From assembly GCA_013399305.1 (NCBI GenBank), contig VXAI01000025.1, positions 4,153,212 through 4,217,211 of the forward strand: 64,000 bases of DNA, written 5' to 3'. The stretch is from Rostratula benghalensis (lineage: Eukaryota; Chordata; Aves; Charadriiformes; Rostratulidae). A model generated the notes under the pieces. It was not told the origin of the DNA and did no database searches. It saw only the letters and a list, made by a program, of their open reading frames with translations. Made by a program: the position numbers and the translations under genes. Positions 61,801 to 64,000 of the stretch are shown here, in pieces. Numbering within the stretch: position 1 is the stretch's first letter; each line of letters starts with the position of its first letter.

Positions 61801-62347
61801 TAACAGTACATGAAAAAACCTATCCCATAACTGTAATTTCAATTCTCTCTTGTGTGAAATCAATCACATTCCACATCTTTTATATTATTTAAAATGTGAA
61901 TGATGAAATGTTCTTGTGTGTTTCTCCCGAGTTCCTGAGAAGCTTCAAAGGTGAGCGTGTGGGAAATGCCCAGCCTGGGCCCAGCAGACTCCTCTGAGCA
62001 GCTCGCTGTAGTGGAAACACCCTGAACCCGCTTGCAAGGAGTGACATGTCCCTCTCTGGAACTGGAACTGGTGGTGGATGCTCAAAAAGAGGCACTTTGG
62101 TGCTGTTAAATACCAGGAGTATTTTATAAAAACCTACTTCAGTGGATTTTTTTTTTCCTCTGTGTGCAAGTAATATTTAGAACAGGACATAGCTTTTAAT
62201 TAGTGCTTCCTCCCCATCTCTACATCCTGATACACAAACTGCTAACTGCATTACAGAATGAGTTTGAGGTGCCCAGTTTCAAAGGCTGGTGGGAACTCTT
62301 TGACAACTGGGTAACTGGAGAGTTCATGTATGAGATGATCTCTATCA
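58871..62347. other. non-coding stretch, no gene recognised
   Basis: No gene is recognised. It holds a T17 run (59435-59451), AT-rich DNA, and frames of at most 103 codons with no domain. Confidence 0.6.
59435..59451 (+). repeat. T17 homopolymer
   Basis: There are seventeen consecutive T followed by GAAAGGTCC. It is simple sequence. Confidence 0.9.
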
Positions 62348-62622
62348 ACAGGAGAGATGGGGAGGGACTCTTTGTCAGGAAGCATAGTGAAAGGATGAGG
62401 GATAATGGCCTTAAACTGAATGAGGGGAGATTTAGATTAGATTTTAGGAACAAATTCTTTCCTGTGAGGGTGGTGAGACACTGGAACAGGTTGCCCAGAG
62501 GACCTGTGGATGCCCCATCCCTAGAAGTGTTTAAGGCCAGGCTGGATGGGGCTTGGAGCAACCTGGTCACCCTTGAGGTGTCCCTGGCCATGGCAGGGGG
62601 GTTGGAACTGGATGGTCTTTAA
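62203..62622 (+). pseudogene. truncated CR1 ORF2 C-terminal remnant
   Basis: A 139-codon frame covers unique DNA for about the first 48 codons and then the C-terminal part of the CR1 reverse-transcriptase ORF (from near 62348). In the CR1 part the residues 'GRFRLDF', 'VRVVRHWNRLPR' and 'PSLEVFKARLDGA' match what is known of the family's end. No endonuclease or palm-domain motif is present. The ATG at 62203 lies outside the element, so the 'protein' is an accidental fusion and not a gene. Confidence 0.8.
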
Positions 62623-62700
62623 GGTCCCTTCCAACTCTAACCATTCTATGATATTTTTCATAGAAAAATATTCTATGATTATTTTTCATTATTCCATGAT
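62348..62700 (+). mobile_element. CR1 LINE, 5'-truncated 3' end with the RT-ORF C-terminus
   Basis: This is the 3' end of a CR1 non-LTR retrotransposon in plus orientation. Landmarks in order are CAGGAGAGATGGGGAGGGAC, GGGGAGATTTAGATTAGATT, GAGGGTGGTGAGACACTGGA, ACAGGTTGCCCAGAGG, ATGCCCCATCCCTAGAAG, GGCCAGGCTGGATGGGGCTT, and AAGGTCCCTTCCAACTCTAA followed by CCATTCTATGAT. A tail with degenerate TTCTATGAT / TTCCATGAT units runs on to about 62700. The body is open in the frame that ends at 62622 and shows the typical CR1 ORF2 C-terminal phrases 'HWNRLPR' and 'DAPSLEVFKARLDGA'. It is truncated at the 5' side near 62348, so no complete endonuclease or polymerase domain exists. Confidence 0.93.
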
Positions 62701-64000
62701 AAGAGATGATGGTTTTTCTCCATTATTCCCCCAATACTTAAATGCCAAAAGTTGTGTGTTCTAAACCAAGTCGGGATAGACATTGCCTATGAGGCAGACT
62801 CCTACCTACTTCAGAGCGTATATAATCGTATTAAGGAAAACCAACCCAGCTATTCATGTGCCCACGTTTCTGAAGATCAGATGTAACTGACACTATTTAA
62901 TTTTGCTTAAATGACAAAAGCTTTGTAAATATAGATTTTCCTGACACCCGAGCATAGTTTGGAAAAAAAATGTCTCAGTACATGTAATATTATGCAAGGA
63001 AATAAAGTTAATTTTCTTGAAAAATACAGTGCAGTCTATGGATGGAGTTTGGGAAAAAATAGTAAAATGGAAAGTATAATGCTATTTTCCTAAGCCACAT
63101 TTGCTAAATGCAGCCTTTTGCAAGGTCAGCAGTTACACTGGAGTTGAGTAAAAATGGCTTCAGTGGCTTTAACTTTACCAGTGCCCTTGATGAGGTGCAG
63201 AGTTGTCAGTATTCTCGTAAAATTCCTCAGTGATGGCTTCTTCTGTTCTCTTTATTTCCTTAAGTGAACATCTGTCTAATTGTTCACCTCCATTGCTTTA
63301 GTGCTTTCCTCATGCTTTCTCTGTTTCCAGACAATAAACTTTATTTTCTTCATAAGAATTCAGTCTACGCAAGGGTATTAGGCAGCTTGTTTGCACCTTT
63401 TAATTTCTGGAAGTTTTCCAGCAGGGCTTTTTGCTGTAGTTCCAATGGGTTCATCAGTGAATCATGTAACACAATGCAGCTTTGTGTTTGGGTTTTTATC
63501 CGTTACCTTCTGTTTATAAACATCTGCTTGGAAATTTTCTTTTTGAAAATTTTTAATATGTTTTACATTTTTTGTGTATGGCATATGGGTAAGATATACA
63601 GTAGCTGCTATTTTTTCAGGTGTTCAGGTGGGTACAGCCAGAATTTACCTTAAAATTAGGGAAAAGGCTATACTTGCTTTATAAAAAGTGAAATTTTAAG
63701 GTAGAATATATGCCAGTTATTTAGCGATGTAACAATATCTGCTAAATTAAAAAGCATTTAATAATTGAGTGACTCCACTGGAACGTGGCACTAACCCTTA
63801 TGGTTGCAGAACTGCAGGTGGCAACTGAGAAGTCTTTCTGTCCAGTAGAGAGAGTATTAATCACAAACTTTGTGAGCTGCTTCGTGTGGTGTTCAGCTCT
63901 TTGCAGTTTTTGCTTCTTTTATGCAGGGGAAAGGCAGTGGTTGTTGCTTTTTTCTTCCTTGCTTCCCCCTTCCCTCTTGTCTAGAAATAATTTCTATCAA
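62701..64000. other. non-coding stretch, no gene recognised
   Basis: AT-rich sequence follows the CR1 tail. A 129-codon plus-strand frame (63264-63653) is rich in F, L, C and Y with no recognisable domain, and T-rich DNA favours such frames. No exon or RNA gene is recognised up to the window end. Confidence 0.55.

Overview
The window looks like non-coding DNA from a bird nuclear genome. The best evidence is a set of 5'-truncated CR1 LINE tails, in both orientations, with the typical avian CR1 3' end ('GGTCCCTTCCAACTCTAACCATTCTATGAT'-type, in short pieces here). Base composition is AT-rich, homopolymer runs are common, CpG is depleted over most of the length, and no dense open frames exist. 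The style of two short CR1 tails ('GGAAGGGACCTTGAAAGATC', 'GGACCAGATGATCCTTGAGG') suggests a neoavian, possibly a songbird, but that is weaker than the call 'bird'. Nothing suggests a bacterial, plasmid or phage origin.

I found no protein-coding exon that I recognise, no tRNA or rRNA, and no CRISPR-like array. Every long open frame that I examined looks like a chance frame, except one that is the C-terminal part of the CR1 reverse-transcriptase ORF (about 62348-62622). The window is best read as an intergenic gene desert or part of a very large intron. Two short segments (48208-48292 and 54897-55116) have good splice-site context and an open frame. They are offered only as weak exon candidates, perhaps of a long non-coding RNA.

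Layout: 1-6000 is AT-rich with a possible 3'-UTR-like polyadenylation signal near 369. 6020-6450 is a CpG-retaining, motif-dense block with an octamer and a forkhead palindrome. 6450-23167 is mostly featureless, with homopolymers, a recent 47-bp tandem duplication (12673-12757), a weak LTR-like start (14188) and a 41-nt poly(A) tract (19205-19245). 23168-23545 is the larger minus-strand CR1. 24476-24526, 34098-34159 and 46078-46130 are short CR1 tails. 28430-28670, 35460-35730, 37700-38400 and 40840-41060 look like conserved non-coding elements because they are rich in homeodomain, POU and palindromic motifs and low in simple sequence. 35041-35400 is a small CpG-rich segment. 45560-46077 is an unusual GC-rich, internally repetitive stretch ending at a CR1 tail. 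58800-58870 is a very tight CpG cluster. 62348-62700 is the plus-strand CR1.

If the motif-dense blocks are conserved, the picture is a regulatory landscape next to a developmental gene outside the window. That is an inference. Only alignment to other genomes can test it.
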